A stretch of DNA of 64,000 nt from Flaccisagitta enflata (GCA_965153355.1 OZ231126.1:26164001-26228000); one strand, 5' to 3'; shown: positions 1-16,769, counted from the stretch's first letter. Notes: generated by a model from the letters alone, not told the origin. Translations and numbers: made by a program.

Positions 1-2337
<2,337 letters not shown>

Positions 2338-2715
2338 TCATTTGCATAATGTAGTTTGTTAGTTTTGATATTTGTTTTCAAATATCTAATCAAAATTACA
2401 TTTGTATGAAATATAGGGATAAAACTTGAACCGCTAGTCAAATTCGCCTCTTTAATTTTGTTATCATTTAATAGTTCAACTCTTAAACATGTTTTTCCTT
2501 CTGTTCATCCAAGTTAAGAAAGTTTTTCGTCTATGCCATTGATTTAAACAAAATATCTGATCTTTCCTTTATACATCTTTCCTTACATATCATATCTGAA
2601 ATATTTCAGTGGGCCCCTACCAGTTGTACTCAATTGGGTAAATTGGAGCCATTGCAGCCATGACGACTCCGGCACTTAATGCAACAAAGTGATTGATTAG
2701 TCATAAGTCGTTCAA

Positions 2716-3318
2716 CTACAGTACGATGGGAGCAATGACGACCTAGACTGGAGGATAGATTTTAGGTATCCTAATTTCATTTGTATCATAAAATATTTGA
2801 GATTTAATTTAATTAAAGGTTGCTCTATTGAGTGAAAATGGTTGCGTCTCTCAAACTTCAACTTGCAACTTGACCTCATCAAGACTTTATTTTTTGAAGT
2901 TCTAACCTATTTTAATAAATGGGGTGGAAAATTATATATCGTTTTGAAAAAAAAAATCAGCTCAATCGGTCCATTTTTTAAGTTTTGTGGCCATTTTAAG
3001 TTTTGCCCAAAAACTAATTTGCATAACTTTTGTTCATTAAAGATAGCCGTAAAACCTGTAAAAATGGTCCAATTGAGCTGATTTCTTTTTCAATATTATA
3101 AAAATTTTTTTGTTTGATTTAATGAAATAGGTTAGAACCTTGAAAAATTAATTCTTGATGAGGTCAAGTCACAAGTTGAAGTTTAAAAGACGCAAATGTA
3201 TTCACTCAATAAAGCAACTTTTAATTATCGTAGATCTCAAATATTTTATGATACAAATAAAGTTAGGATACCTAAAATCTATCCAGTCTAGGTCGTCATT
3301 GCTCCCATCGTACTGTAG
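2716..3318. mobile_element. Foldback element, 603 bp, arms about 270 bp
   Basis: The left end CTACAGTACGATGGGAGCAA is matched in reverse complement at the right end (about 3299-3318). The match continues almost to the centre near 3018, where the AATCAGCTCAA and TTGAGCTGAT flanks pair. Arms differ by scattered substitutions and small indels, so this is an old inverted repeat rather than an assembly artefact. The interior has no meaningful open frame. Non-autonomous foldback or MITE-like DNA is the natural class. No clear target duplication is visible, and the superfamily is unknown. Confidence 0.8.
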
Positions 3319-3549
3319 GTACTTTGAAAAAATGTCTAGCTGCTCTTATCAAGGCCCATCACAGACCAAAAAGCCTTAAAGGACCTTCGAATGCTGAGAG
3401 AAAAAGAGAAAAGGGAGACCTTGGGAGAGACAAAGAAGACAGGGAGAAACAGAAAGAGACAAAGAGACTTTGAAGGTGACAGAGGCAGAAAAATAGAAAA
3501 AGACCAAGAAAGACGCTGAGAATAGGACGAGAAGTGAGGTGGAGACAAA
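3319..3549. other. Purine-rich interval
   Basis: Degenerate GAGA/AAAG-type sequence with no regular period. No gene is seen. Confidence 0.6.
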
Positions 3550-3766
3550 ACAAGGCTGGATACACGGCTACCCCAGTCGCGTGCGGGTGGGCAGGGGCCG
3601 TAATTTAGGTCAATGCATCAGTTGGGCAGGAGACCAGAGATCGCAAAAACCCAAAAAAAGTAAAGTGTGACAGACCGACGGAACAACGGACCGACGGACC
3701 GACGGACCGACGGACCGACGGACCAACAAAGCGGGGTGTAGAGTCGCGTAGCACGCGACTGAAAAT
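3550..3766 (+). mobile_element. Family A hairpin-ended repeat, copy 1
   Basis: It begins ACAAGGCTGGATACACGGCT, continues through CCAGTCGCGTGCGGGTGGGC, a second GGGCAGGAG box and a GACCGACG tetranucleotide-like run (3667-3725). It ends with a perfect 8-bp stem, AGTCGCGT-AGC-ACGCGACT (3742-3760), followed by GAAAA. It shares this order of modules with about ten other loci here. It has no coding capacity and no recognisable tRNA-type A/B boxes. It is probably a non-autonomous mobile repeat; a SINE or a hairpin-ended DNA element are both open. Confidence 0.8.
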
Positions 3767-4898
3767 AGTCGGATGTCATCTTAAATGAATCTCGACGTGT
3801 CTCTATTCCTTTTCAATGCTGCTGATGAGCACTCCATCAATCATTTACTTTTAGTAGTTGGAAAATGAAGACATGACGCTCTTTAGCCCCGATCCTCAAC
3901 TGACTTTTTTTCTCCTTTCCTTTCTTTTAACTTTTTGACATTTTTAAAGAATTGCCACGGGAAAAATGGGATATAAATTGCTTTCGCCACCAAACTGGTA
4001 TCAGTCCACGTTCTCGGGCCAGCTGTCCATCTTTTTTTTTCAGACAACATTTTTTTTTCTCTTTAGTCTGGCGATTTTTTTTCTCTCCTTGAGCTTCCTT
4101 TCTTTGTATTCTTTGTGTGTTTCGGTCAACTTGTTTTTCATTACTTCTATTTGCATAGAATTTCTTTTAAGAAGTGTAAATTTTTTGACAAATTCGTTTC
4201 AAAACATTCTCTTAAGTCTTTTTAGCAATTGGAACCCCACGTGTTAAACCAGCTTTTGGGCGACTCCGTCCCACGAAGCTACGATGAGTATTTAAATTGA
4301 TTTAATGTCAATCTGACATTTCGATGATAAATGTGGTTTCATTAGCGGTTGGTCTGCTGACACCTTTTAAAGGGGTCGTTCAAATGCAAAAAAAAAAAAG
4401 TGTTTTTTTTTCTTCTCACACATGTTTTACTAGGTCCCTTGCTTGCCAGTTTGCAGTTCCACTGCTCATTTGATTCCTGCTATACTTGTCGTGTGAACAA
4501 TTATAAACATCATATATGAGTGTGGATTTAATAGGGCTAAACAAATTCACACCCTTTCGTAAAGCTCCCCAATTGTCGGAATGGGAAATTGTAGGAATAA
4601 CATGAAAATCATTAAAGGAATAAATGATTTGAGCATCGAGTATGCCTGGAAAGCAAGGTTGCTCCAGCAGGGAACAATTTACATCTGTTAATTACCCCTC
4701 TGTTGTAATTGGAGGTGAAAGATCAGAAACTTCATGCCAAGTGTGAGAATGCCTGTCAATGTGAACGCTCTCTTGTTTGAATATGAGTTACTACGAGCCT
4801 CGAGTGAGAAAACAACTGCACAAAGACACTTCAATAAAGAGACTTTGGTTGTGTGGCGTTTTCATTCCGTTTCGTTCATTTTTTTTCTTTCTTTCAAT
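3767..4898. other. Unannotated intergenic DNA
   Basis: Mixed AT-rich sequence with short T-runs. No credible open frame, hairpin-bounded element or tandem array was recognised. Confidence 0.6.
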
Positions 4899-5163
<265 letters not shown>

Positions 5164-5291
5164 TTTCCTTTTTTTTTTGAGAGAGAGATGATTTGTTGAA
5201 TTACAATTTTTATAGGTTCTAAACAGCTTCATGGGGTTCTTATCTTTGTATGAGTAAATAGAGGCATATTACTAGAAATTGAGAACGATTG

Positions 5292-5796
<505 letters not shown>

Positions 5797-5894
5797 GTTC
5801 CCTTTTGTATTTGACTCTGACTCTATCTCTCTCGCAATTCTGTACCGGCAGTCTTTCGCTCGTCATCATCGCCGCTCATCTGAATCCAATGACG

Positions 5895-5962
5895 GCAAGT
5901 CCCCAATCACGTGACCAATCACGTGACAAGAAGACCGATTTCCAACCAATCATAGCCTGACT
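5895..5962. promoter_or_regulatory. Candidate E-box / CCAAT cluster
   Basis: Two direct copies of CCAATCACGTGAC lie head to tail (about 5900-5928). Each couples a CCAAT box to a CACGTG E-box, and another CCAATCA follows near 5945. USF/TFE3/MITF-type factors bind TCACGTGA and NF-Y binds CCAAT. This arrangement is typical of proximal promoters, but no transcription unit was recognised beside it, so the role is inference. Confidence 0.3.
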
Positions 5963-6100
5963 TTGGTCACTTCTTCTTCCTCATTTTCTCCTCCGATCTT
6001 TAGAAATTCGACTGTATACAGCATGACCCTTTTGCTGACTTTTGGTTGCTGCCCCCATTTTGAGATGCAGTCAATAAGACCAACCACAGAAACATAGAAA

Positions 6101-6153
<53 letters not shown>
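6101..6153. repeat. (CA)n microsatellite
   Basis: A perfect 53-bp CA tract. Confidence 0.97.
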
Positions 6154-6157
<4 letters not shown>

Positions 6158-6391
6158 AAACATGTATAAAGAAAACACACACATTCCTTTGGGAATATTT
6201 TTTAATTTCAATTTTACTATTGTTGCAATAAGAATGTTCCTATATTAGCGAAGTTCTGTTAGATACACATCAATCTTTGTGTCACTGATTTCGTCTTTCA
6301 ATTAGTCAAAAAATTGGTCTTTCATTCTATTGGTCCTAAACTTTTCTCAGTTGCATCACATTCTCTGGCAAACCGCAAATTACCATTAGGG

Positions 6392-7312
6392 CAGGGGTGT
6401 ATATTATTGAGTCGCTTTTGATTTCCCCCCCCCCCCTGCCTTTGTTTTTGTTCCCCGTGACGCGTCGCGTCATGTTTTTATATCCATGACTTTCTTCCCC
6501 ATATAGCAATAAAACTATGTAGTAAAGGTTTAAATAGTGCTAAATTGTGTTTTACTAATTGAGTTTTATGATTGGTATTGTCAAAAGGTATATTTTCTCC
6601 AAATTTCCCTTTTGGGCAGCGACGAAGGGACGAAGTCTGTAGAACACAGGGGACTTTGTTGTCCGTCCGTTTGTCCGTTATTCAGTCCGTTCGTCCGTTC
6701 GTTAGTCCCCCCCTTCATCAGACCCCTCATGCCTCAAATCCAGCCTCTCAGGCCTCAAATCCAGCTTCTCAGGCCTTAAATCCAGCCTCTAAGGCCTCAA
6801 ATCCAAATTCTCAGGCCTCAAACCTGGCCTCTCATGCCTCAAATTAGGCCTCTCAGGCCTCAAACCAGCCATCTAACCCTCCATTTATTGCTCTTAGGCT
6901 TCAAATCAGTCCTCTGGCCTTTCAAGCCTTAATCAGCTCTCTCAAGCCTCAAGTCTGCCCTTTCAAGCTTCCAATCGGCATTCTCAGACCTTATATCAGC
7001 CTTCTTAGACCTCAGTTTAGGCCCTTGAATGCCTTCAGTCAGCCTTCTATAGCATCTCATCAACTTCTTCAGGTAGGACGAACAAAAGTCCCCCTGTGTT
7101 CTACAGGACTTCGTCCCCTTTGGGGCCACTGCCCTGCTTCCTCTCACTCCAGTTCACAATCACTCAAAGCAGGGCGGGTATCGCTGACCACATATTGCCC
7201 TTGGGCGACCTGTTTCTCTCTTTTCCCCTTTTGATTTCTTTCCCCATCTCCAGACTCTTTGATTTTTTTCCCCCCCACGGGGGGGGGGGGGACTCAAGAA
7301 TATACAGGCCTG
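6392..7312 (+). mobile_element. hAT-type MITE, copy 1, interrupted by a family B element
   Basis: The ends CAGGGGTGTATATTATTGAG and (reverse complement) CAGGCCTGTATATTCTTGAG form terminal inverted repeats. They are flanked by a perfect 8-bp target duplication CATTAGGG (6384-6391 and 7313-7320). The 8-bp duplication and CAG-initial termini fit the hAT superfamily. The outer parts align with copy 2 at 40337-40657 (C-run, AGCAATAAAAC, CCCCATCTCC and the C-run/G-run hairpin CCCCCCCACGGGGGGG near the right end). Between about 6609 and 7210 a family B foldback has been inserted. There is no transposase, so it is non-autonomous. Confidence 0.88.
6609..7210 (+). mobile_element. Family B foldback element, copy 1, nested in the hAT MITE
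   Basis: The left arm starts GGGCAGCGACGAAGGGACGA, then TGTAGAACACAGGGG and a GTCCGTCC run. The right arm returns the reverse complement (CCCCTGTGTTCTACAGGA, then CTTCGTCCCC-TTT-GGGGCC and CTGCCCTGC, 7090-7138). Between them is a tandem series of about 20-bp units of the type GGCCTCAAATCCAGCCTCTCA (6720-7020). The tail GCAGGGCGGGTATCGCTGACCA is shared with the other B copies. No protein is encoded. Boundaries are approximate because the flank is T/C-rich. Confidence 0.8.
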
Positions 7313-7497
7313 CATTAGGGTTATATTCTGGTCAAAAAGTCAAAATCTTGCCTGATTTGAATTTTTAGTTATAAGTACTATCTAGGGACTAAATACACGG
7401 ACACCTGAAAAGGGTGTATCTTCAAAGTGAGTCCAGCTACAATAACAAGGTTTAGTTGGTCCCATTTCAAAGAGTTGTTTAAGCTTTTTTGAATACA

Positions 7498-9211
<1,714 letters not shown>

Positions 9212-9288
9212 ATGTTTGGGTGTGGATGGGGTTTGGACGCTCCTGCCCACCCGTCCGCAACGATATTGTGACCCTGCGTCACTTGTTT

Positions 9289-9896
9289 CCCGCTGTCTTC
9301 CTCTCAATCTAATTCATGCAACAACAAACTGCTCGAGTTTTTTTAACATGAAAAGAAAAAGACAAAAATGTTGTTCCGATCTAAGATTTCCATTGGTGAA
9401 TCAGATTAAACAAAGCTCACTTGTCACTAACATTTAGTTGACTTCATGTCCAAACCCAGAACATTTTAGGAAATGATGGAACTTATTTCCCTAAAGAGAA
9501 GGCATGAATAAGAATTGGTATCATAAATATTTGTACACAAGCGCACGATTTCATTGAAAAAGAGAAAAAAGAAAAAATACTCCCATGAACATGAAAAAAG
9601 GAAGAATTTAGTCAGTCAGCGATACACTCTCAAAGACGTTCAACTTCTCCTTGTCGCTCATTAATCAACTTCAACCGTGCGATGACGTGATGGGGTGACG
9701 GCGGAGGACATCCACGACGACGATGACGACGACGACGACGACGACGACGACGATGCTGGAACCGAGTTCTAGAAACGACCTGGAGGCGTAGCCGCGTTTA
9801 CTGATTGAGCCAACGACGAGGACGAAAAAAGAGGAAGGAGAAAAATTAAATTGTTGTTTTCTATTTGAGCGGGAAAGAAAAGGTTTGAGGGGGAAA

Positions 9897-9950
<54 letters not shown>
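9289..9950. other. Intergenic DNA with (GAC)n and (GA)n
   Basis: A (GAC)n tract lies at 9713-9753 and a (GA)n tract at 9899-9942. The rest is unrecognised single-copy-looking sequence. Confidence 0.65.
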
Positions 9951-9951
<1 letters not shown>

Positions 9952-10817
9952 TTAAAGAAGGTTGTTTCAGGAGGAATAGTGTCTCAGTTTCTAGCTTTGA
10001 TTGGTATATGAGGATCATGAGAATGTGCCTAGATGGATATGGTCACCTTCGTCCCGCTATATTCATCAGCATATCTCATTTTTAGAAAGAAAAAGGTGAT
10101 ACTGTTTCAAATGTGACATAATTTTTCTGAAATTCAATGATAATTCTCAGTTGGATTTTCTATAAGGAAAGTTAAAGGATAGTTGTGATGGGTCCGGATT
10201 AAACACCATTGAGAGCTCCAAAGGCTCTCATCCTTTGTTAAGTAAGTGGTAGAGTAGTGATATTGTCCATCTTTCATATATTATAGTACCTTGGTACAAA
10301 ATTCCGGCGGTCCCGTAATAAGGTTGATCCTCGATTCTTACCTTTAAGGATAAGTTTTTCTGACAACGTTACCTTTGATAATATAATTGTGGTTTGGTAA
10401 TTTGTTTTTCTTAAAAACATGGAATGCAACATCTACTTGTCTAAGTATTTGGGGTTGACTTAGAATTTTTAAAGAAGGTTGTTTCAGGAGGAATAGTGTC
10501 TCAGTTTCTAGCTTTGATTGGTATATGAGGATCATGAGAATGTGCCCAGATGGATATGGTCACCTTCGTCCCGCCATATTTATCAAGTGTATTCTTGTTG
10601 TCAGCATATCTCATTTTTAGAAAGAAAAAGGTGATACTGTTTCAAATGTGACATAATTTTTCTGAAATTCTATGATAATTCTCAGTTGGATTTTCTATAA
10701 GGAAAGTTAAAGGATAGTTGTGATGGGTCCGGATTAAACACCATTGAGAGCTCCAAAGGCTCTCATCCTTTGTTAAGTAAGTGGTAGAGTAGTGATATTG
10801 TCCATCTTTCATATACA
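9951..10817. repeat. Direct duplication of a 330-350 bp unit
   Basis: The segment beginning TTTAAAGAAGGTTGTTTCAG at about 9951 recurs at about 10467. Both run through GGATAGTTGTGATGGGTCCG and a GAGAGC-TCCAAAG-GCTCTC stem to CATCTTTCATAT. The intervening 10322-10466 and the 3' part match the 8014-8525 segment more distantly. This unclassified repeat is therefore present at least three times. The element class is unknown. Confidence 0.82.
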
Positions 10818-10867
10818 AATTATATGGAGAACTAGATGATGATAGGAAGATTAGTAAAGAAGTCTCT

Positions 10868-10883
10868 CACACACACACACACA

Positions 10884-10928
<45 letters not shown>

Positions 10929-10943
10929 ACTCACACACACACA
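10868..10943. repeat. (CA)n microsatellite, imperfect
   Basis: CA tract with AGAC, AAAC and CTC interruptions. Confidence 0.95.
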
Positions 10944-11202
10944 TTGAGACAAACCAAGACAAAGACATAGGGGCATTGAGTCATAGTTACATGGTTACTT
11001 ATAGACGAATAAAGAGAAAAGATAAAAAAAGGAGCTATGCAAATAAGCTGACAGGCTGAGATAAAATCAAAAACAGATTCTGACATGTAGTTTGGAATTT
11101 CCTACAGAACAAACCATCAGATGTATGAAGAGACAAAGATAAGAAAAGGGCAAATTGGCAGCAACCAAAAGTAAAGTGGAGGAGAGAGAAGAATAAAAGA
11201 AA

Positions 11203-11406
11203 ACAAGGCCGGATACACGGCTACCGAAGTCGCGTGCGGGTGGGCAGGGGCCATATTTGAGGTCACCAGACCATTTGGGCAGGAGCAGGGAGGTCAAAGT
11301 AAAAAATCATAAAAAAAGTAAAGTGTGAATGACCAACTGACCAACCGACCGACCAACCGACCGACGGACAAAGCGGGTTTTAGAGTCGCGTGCACGCGAC
11401 TAAAAA
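11203..11406 (+). mobile_element. Family A hairpin-ended repeat, copy 2
   Basis: Start ACAAGGCCGGATACACGGCT; internal GAAGTCGCGTGCGGGTGGGC and TTGGGCAGGAGCAG boxes; GACCAACC/GACCGACC run; ACAAAGCGGG; final hairpin AGTCGCG-TGCA-CGCGACT (11384-11401) then AAAAA. This is one of the cleanest copies. Confidence 0.85.
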
Positions 11407-11936
11407 TGGAATGAATGAAATGAAGAAAGAGGATGAGGGAGAAAGTGAGAAAAAGAGAAACAAACAATCAAACAGACAAACAAACAAAAAATGAAAGAAA
11501 CAATCAAAGAAGGAAAGAAGAAATAGAAGATAGATTGTTGAAAAAAAGAAAGTAGAAAAGAAAGAGAGAAAGACTGAAAAAAAAGAAAGAAAGGAAGAAA
11601 AAAGAAAGAAAGGGAAAGAAAGAAAGAAAGAAAGCAGGGAAGAAAGAAAGTAATAAAGTAAGAAAGAAAGAAAGAAAGAAAGATAGAAAGATAGAAAGAT
11701 AGAAAGATAGAAAGATAGAAAGAAAGAAAGAAAGAAAAAGAGAAAGACGCTGGTCGAGAAAAGAATCGTGAACAGATACTCCTTCTAACTGTCACTCACT
11801 CAAATAAACAAAACAGAAAATATCAGCTCCTGAAGAGAAAGGCAAATGGAAAAGTCTGTCAGACGGTGAGGTAAATATATGAACAATGTCCGAGAGAAAA
11901 AAAGAAACAGAAAGAAATAAAGAAAGAAAGAAAGAT

Positions 11937-11983
<47 letters not shown>

Positions 11984-12085
11984 AAAAAGAAACAGAAAGA
12001 AAGAAAGAGAGTAAGAGAAGAGAAAAGGGAGAGATAGCATAAAAGAAAGATAAAATACAAAAGAAAAGAAAAAGAAAGGAAATAT
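11407..12085. repeat. Purine-rich (GAAA)n region
   Basis: Degenerate GAAA/GATA tetranucleotide sequence, most regular at 11630-11735 (with GATA variants) and 11925-11985. The minus-strand Phe/Ser/Leu frames are repeat translations, not genes. Confidence 0.9.
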
Positions 12086-12674
12086 GATGAAGGCAAGCCT
12101 CCAATGTTTAAACACTCAACATTGGATATCACATTGAGAAAGTTGTTATCAGTCGTAGTGATCGCCACAAGAGTAGAGTCATCATGTCAACAAGCCTCTT
12201 CACAACCAAAACACGACGTCTGCTCCGCCTTATTGGTCATAAAAAAGATCATCGCATCAGTACAACCGTCTGTCAGTACAAGCGTCTGTCTCTCCATTTT
12301 GCAGTTGATCCATAAGCTAAATATACAGTACAAACATCTTGCTGATGTATCTGATACTATCATTAATACTATTAGTAATAGTCAAAACGGATCTGCCAGT
12401 AGTGAACATCCTTTCTATCTAAGTTACAGATAAGGTTTGTTCTTTAAAAACAATTTTGAAAAAAAATTGCGTTCTTTGAAATTTGCTATTGCGTGCAAAA
12501 GCTTACTGTATATTGTCAGGCCATTGTTAGTGTGCATTTATCAAATAGATATGTATTATCCGTCCCCGCAGTAGGTGCATCGCCGTCTTTTGGTATGTTT
12601 GTTGACTTAAGCTTGATGTGTGTCTCACTTGATTAGTTAACCCAATCGTCTCAGACAAACTGATAACAAACATA
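12086..12674. other. Unannotated intergenic DNA
   Basis: No repeat boundary, domain or splice-bounded frame was recognised. Confidence 0.55.
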
Positions 12675-13709
12675 CAGTGGACTACCGCATTTTCGTCACC
12701 TGATTTAACGACATTTCGGATTTAACAGCCAAGTTTGTTCAGGCCCAAATTTTTTTAGGTTTTTCTAATGTTAATTTTACTCGATTTAACAACACCTGAT
12801 TTAACATCCAAACCTGATTTAAAGTCACTATTTTTAAGTCCCACGGATGACCTTAACCTGATTTAGTGACATCAACCTCTTAAATAAAACTTAATTGATT
12901 ATTTTCTTTAACCTAAGATTTTGACTTTAATACCAATAAGTCTTAATATACTCTAATACAGTTGTAAAAAGAATATGTAAGGGAGATAGAATTATTTAGA
13001 ACAAGAATAATTATTTAAAACAAGAACTGAAAAACTATTCATAAAGACTTCATCTCCTGTCTCCACACTCTTTTATAGTTTATGCTTCTGCCTCTAATGA
13101 TGATTCTCAAAGCGAAAGTCAAAAATCTAAGCAAAATTGTTTTTTGCAAACTTGCACTGTAAATGCTTAACTTTTCGGTACAAAAATAAACCTTGAATCA
13201 AACATGAAATCATTTTACAAAAATGTTGCCATATCATGGACTGAGAGGTTTTTTTAATCAATTTTGTTCGAAACAATTTTACATAAAAATCATTATATGT
13301 GATATCCTATAACATACAAATTTTTTTTCACTATATATAATATTCTTTAAATTATAAATTCTTTTCTTATGAAAAATTAGGAGTGGTGTGTGTATTAACT
13401 GGTCAGTGAGGGTTCACAAGGCCTCTTCCATTTACCCTTGTTAGATAAAGTAAGGGATATTGTTCCACTTATCATATAAATATGTTATACTAATACTAAA
13501 AGAGGCTATCTTTTAGCTTTTGTGATAGTTTGTTGGCCAGTTGTATAAAGATTATGGTGATTGCACGTACAAACATATGAAAGCAAGAAAACATATTTCA
13601 AAGCTATCTTAACTGAATGCTAAAAACTATAAATTCTATATAACAACACTCGGATTTAACGACCAAAATTCCCCAGTCCCTTCAAGGTCGTTAAATCGGG
13701 TTCCCACTG
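12675..13709. mobile_element. pogo/Tigger-like non-autonomous DNA transposon, 1035 bp
   Basis: The left end CAGTGGACTACCGCATTTTC with CACCTGATTTAACGAC, and the right end (reverse complement) CAGTGGGAACCCGATTTAAC, resemble the CAGTNGAACCYCGATTTAACGA termini of pogo/Tigger (Tc1-mariner) elements. Both are flanked by TA (12673-12674, 13710-13711), the expected duplication. Near the left end DGATTTAACRNCA motifs are repeated. The AT-rich interior has no transposase frame. Segment 13378-13485 has an inverted relative at 25370-25480. Confidence 0.72.
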
Positions 13710-13711
13710 TA

Positions 13712-15199
13712 TTGATAACCGTCTCAATTTCTGTTTGTTTGACACTTGGCCCTCACAGAATGAAAGGATCATTCTGGTATTGGCTTGTCCTGTTTACTTA
13801 ATTTGATCAAAAAATATTACATGTATTAGCTTTCATTCGGCCATTTAATATCACGATTTTTTTTTCTGAATTCATGTTTTATGACTAGTGACTGATATTT
13901 ACTTTTTTTATGATCAACGATCGTTTGTTGAGCATTCTTGTCTTTTATATCTTGTCACTTGCCACCTCAACATGACTTATACGAAGCCAGAATAAGTGAT
14001 AAGTGTATTTGTTTATAAATTCCGTGTGATTACTTTTCTTTTACATGTTTAAACAGAGTTTAGGCCAAGAGTAACTCCGACGGGGCCACTTGTTTTCGAT
14101 TTTTAAAGGCTGGTAAAACCACCTTCCCACAAGGTGTATATGATGTTCCTGAGGGGGCTAAATTTTAGTGATAACTGCCTGAAATCCTAAGGAAACTAGT
14201 GTGGTAACGTGTGGTTAACGTGGTAGAACATGAATGTGGGGTGTTTGACAGTGGGGGTCAGGGAAGAGACTAGGGTGAGCAGAGATGGGGTGGGGTGGAA
14301 TTATGAAAAAAATCGAAAATGCGGGAAAGCTTGGAAAGAGATCCTGGTGCGATTTTAGATTAAAGTTGACAAGTAAGAAAAGAAGGAAAATAAGCGGCAA
14401 GTTGGCAATTTGACACCAGCCTGACACTCTTCTTTTCTCTTTTGAGACTGACACATCTTTTCTTCTCGTCTTTTTTCACTACTACTGTTCTTTCTCTCTT
14501 CTTCTTCAACTTCTTCCTCTTCTTATTTTGCCGACGCATATAACCGGTTTTTTATTCGCTCTTTACAAGGATCTTTCTTTGTGTTGCACCTACGAGCACG
14601 TGGTTTGTCCGTCAGTCGGTTATTTCGTCAGTTGTCCATCCATTGGACTGAGGGACTGTCGACCCGCCAGTCGGCCAATCCGTTACGTCACTTCGTCGGA
14701 CTGTCGGATTCCCAATTACCAATCGCTCCACACTTTTGCCCTTAATTAAGAAAACGGTTTACATCGACGCAAAGCTATGCAGGAAATTTTACCCATAAAC
14801 GATTATGCACATGTCAAGACTCAAGTACTACAAGCACGACCATGCTTTTAGATAAACCAAAACTGACACGGTTTCTAACGCAAGCAGATAAGTTCGTTTT
14901 TGGCTCAATTTCGGACTCGAAAGCTGACGGGTTGACAGCTCCTTCACGAAAACGCCTCACAGGCAGACCACGCCCCACCGTCGCTTTTCTGCTGAATCAG
15001 GTGCTGGTGTCATCTGCAGCAATTTTGCGGCAGTTTGCAGAATTTTTTTTTTACTTAACTTGCGCTGGCGATAAGGGAGATACCGTAGATTGCAGCATCC
15101 CAAAGGATTTTTTTTGATGTTGCAGATTTTACTTGAAAAGCCACGTGGGCCATTTTGTGCCACCGCCCCGACTGACAAGATGGACAGGACCGCTTATAG
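13712..15199. other. Unannotated intergenic DNA
   Basis: Mixed AT-rich sequence; short frames at 14528-14749 and 14842-15117 lack domains. Nothing supported. Confidence 0.55.
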
Positions 15200-15265
<66 letters not shown>

Positions 15266-15287
15266 GTGTGTGTGCGTGTGTGTGTGT

Positions 15288-15328
<41 letters not shown>
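15200..15328. repeat. (GT)n microsatellite with GC steps
   Basis: GT tract with several CGTG interruptions toward its 3' half. Alternating purine-pyrimidine throughout, so a Z-DNA candidate. Confidence 0.96.
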
Positions 15329-15329
<1 letters not shown>

Positions 15330-15615
15330 CATCAAATCGTAAAGCAACTCTCCAAATGTATATGCATACTCTTACGTCTAAGTATATGTCTGTAACAGAC
15401 AAACGAAACTCACTCAAAGATGCAATTTTCTGTCTCTCCGCAGAAATATGTTCGACATTCTAGCATCTGGGTCACTGCCTTTCTTTCTCTTTCACTTTTG
15501 TTATCTGCAAGAGTCTATAATACATAATCTCTCGCCAAATGATTGCCTTTCATTTTCTGTAGGAGGAAAGGTTAGACTGAATTAACCTTTCCTCGATTCG
15601 TGCGTTTTCATTCTC

Positions 15616-15792
<177 letters not shown>

Positions 15793-16003
15793 GCCCTACG
15801 ATGATTGGCAAAACTCTGTGCATATTAAATAGAAGCGCACTGAGTACATTTGTAACTACTTTCCAAATGAGATGGAGGCAGAAAAGAACGAGAGGAACAA
15901 GGATGAACTTACAGAGGATCAGAAACGCAAGGCAGAGAATTTGAATATGTTGAGTTTAAAGCTTTTATGGAACCACATAGCTAAAGATTAAAACCAAGTG
16001 AAA

Positions 16004-16043
<40 letters not shown>

Positions 16044-16490
16044 GACAGAGCATTATGCAATGTCATGAAGTTGAATTCTATATGGACTCCCAAGTTATCA
16101 AACATGGATCGAGGTTAATTGGTGTTCAAGTATACACACAATGATACTTATTGGTCATTAAACAAAACTTTTTATCATTTTTGGCCTTGAGATAAGATGA
16201 AGATTTCTCCTAGATTAAAAGTTTCTTTTATTAGTATGTTAGCCTTTTTATCACTTCCCTTCGTTTTATATGCCTTTCGTTCCCTTGTCTTTTCTGTGTG
16301 TTGATCCCTTTTGATTTTTTTCCTTTTTAAGCCTTTTTAAAGCCTTTTTTTCTCTTCTTGATTCTTCGACGCCATCTCTCGCCTCGGTATTGAATTAAAA
16401 GGCCGTGATCGATCGTCTATTCATTTTGCCTCCTAACGTTTATCCGCTCATAAAAAAGCAATCTGGGAGGGAGAGAGAAAATGAGAGGGA

Positions 16491-16493
<3 letters not shown>

Positions 16494-16535
<42 letters not shown>

Positions 16536-16601
16536 CTTTTTTGTCACACTCCCGTCTTTTTTTTTCGTTCTAATTTCCATTTGATTCGATTCGATTAAAG
16601 A

Positions 16602-16685
<84 letters not shown>
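16494..16685. repeat. (GA)n then (CT)n foldback pair
   Basis: (GA)n at 16494-16531 is followed after about 70 bp by (CT)n at 16603-16685. The two are complementary, so the strand can form a stem of up to about 37 bp with a 70-nt loop. A shorter (GA)n sits at 16007-16034. Confidence 0.95.
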
Positions 16686-16689
<4 letters not shown>

Positions 16690-16769
16690 CGTGTCGTTGT
16701 GCGTCCCGCTTCTTTTTGTTTGCAGTCCGAGTTGGGAGTCTGTGTTGTTGTCCTTGTTTTACAAGTTGA

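Noticed and set aside
6720-7020. CRISPR-like spaced repeats
   Set aside because: Units are contiguous, degenerate and part of a family B interior in eukaryotic DNA; no constant repeat with unique spacers.
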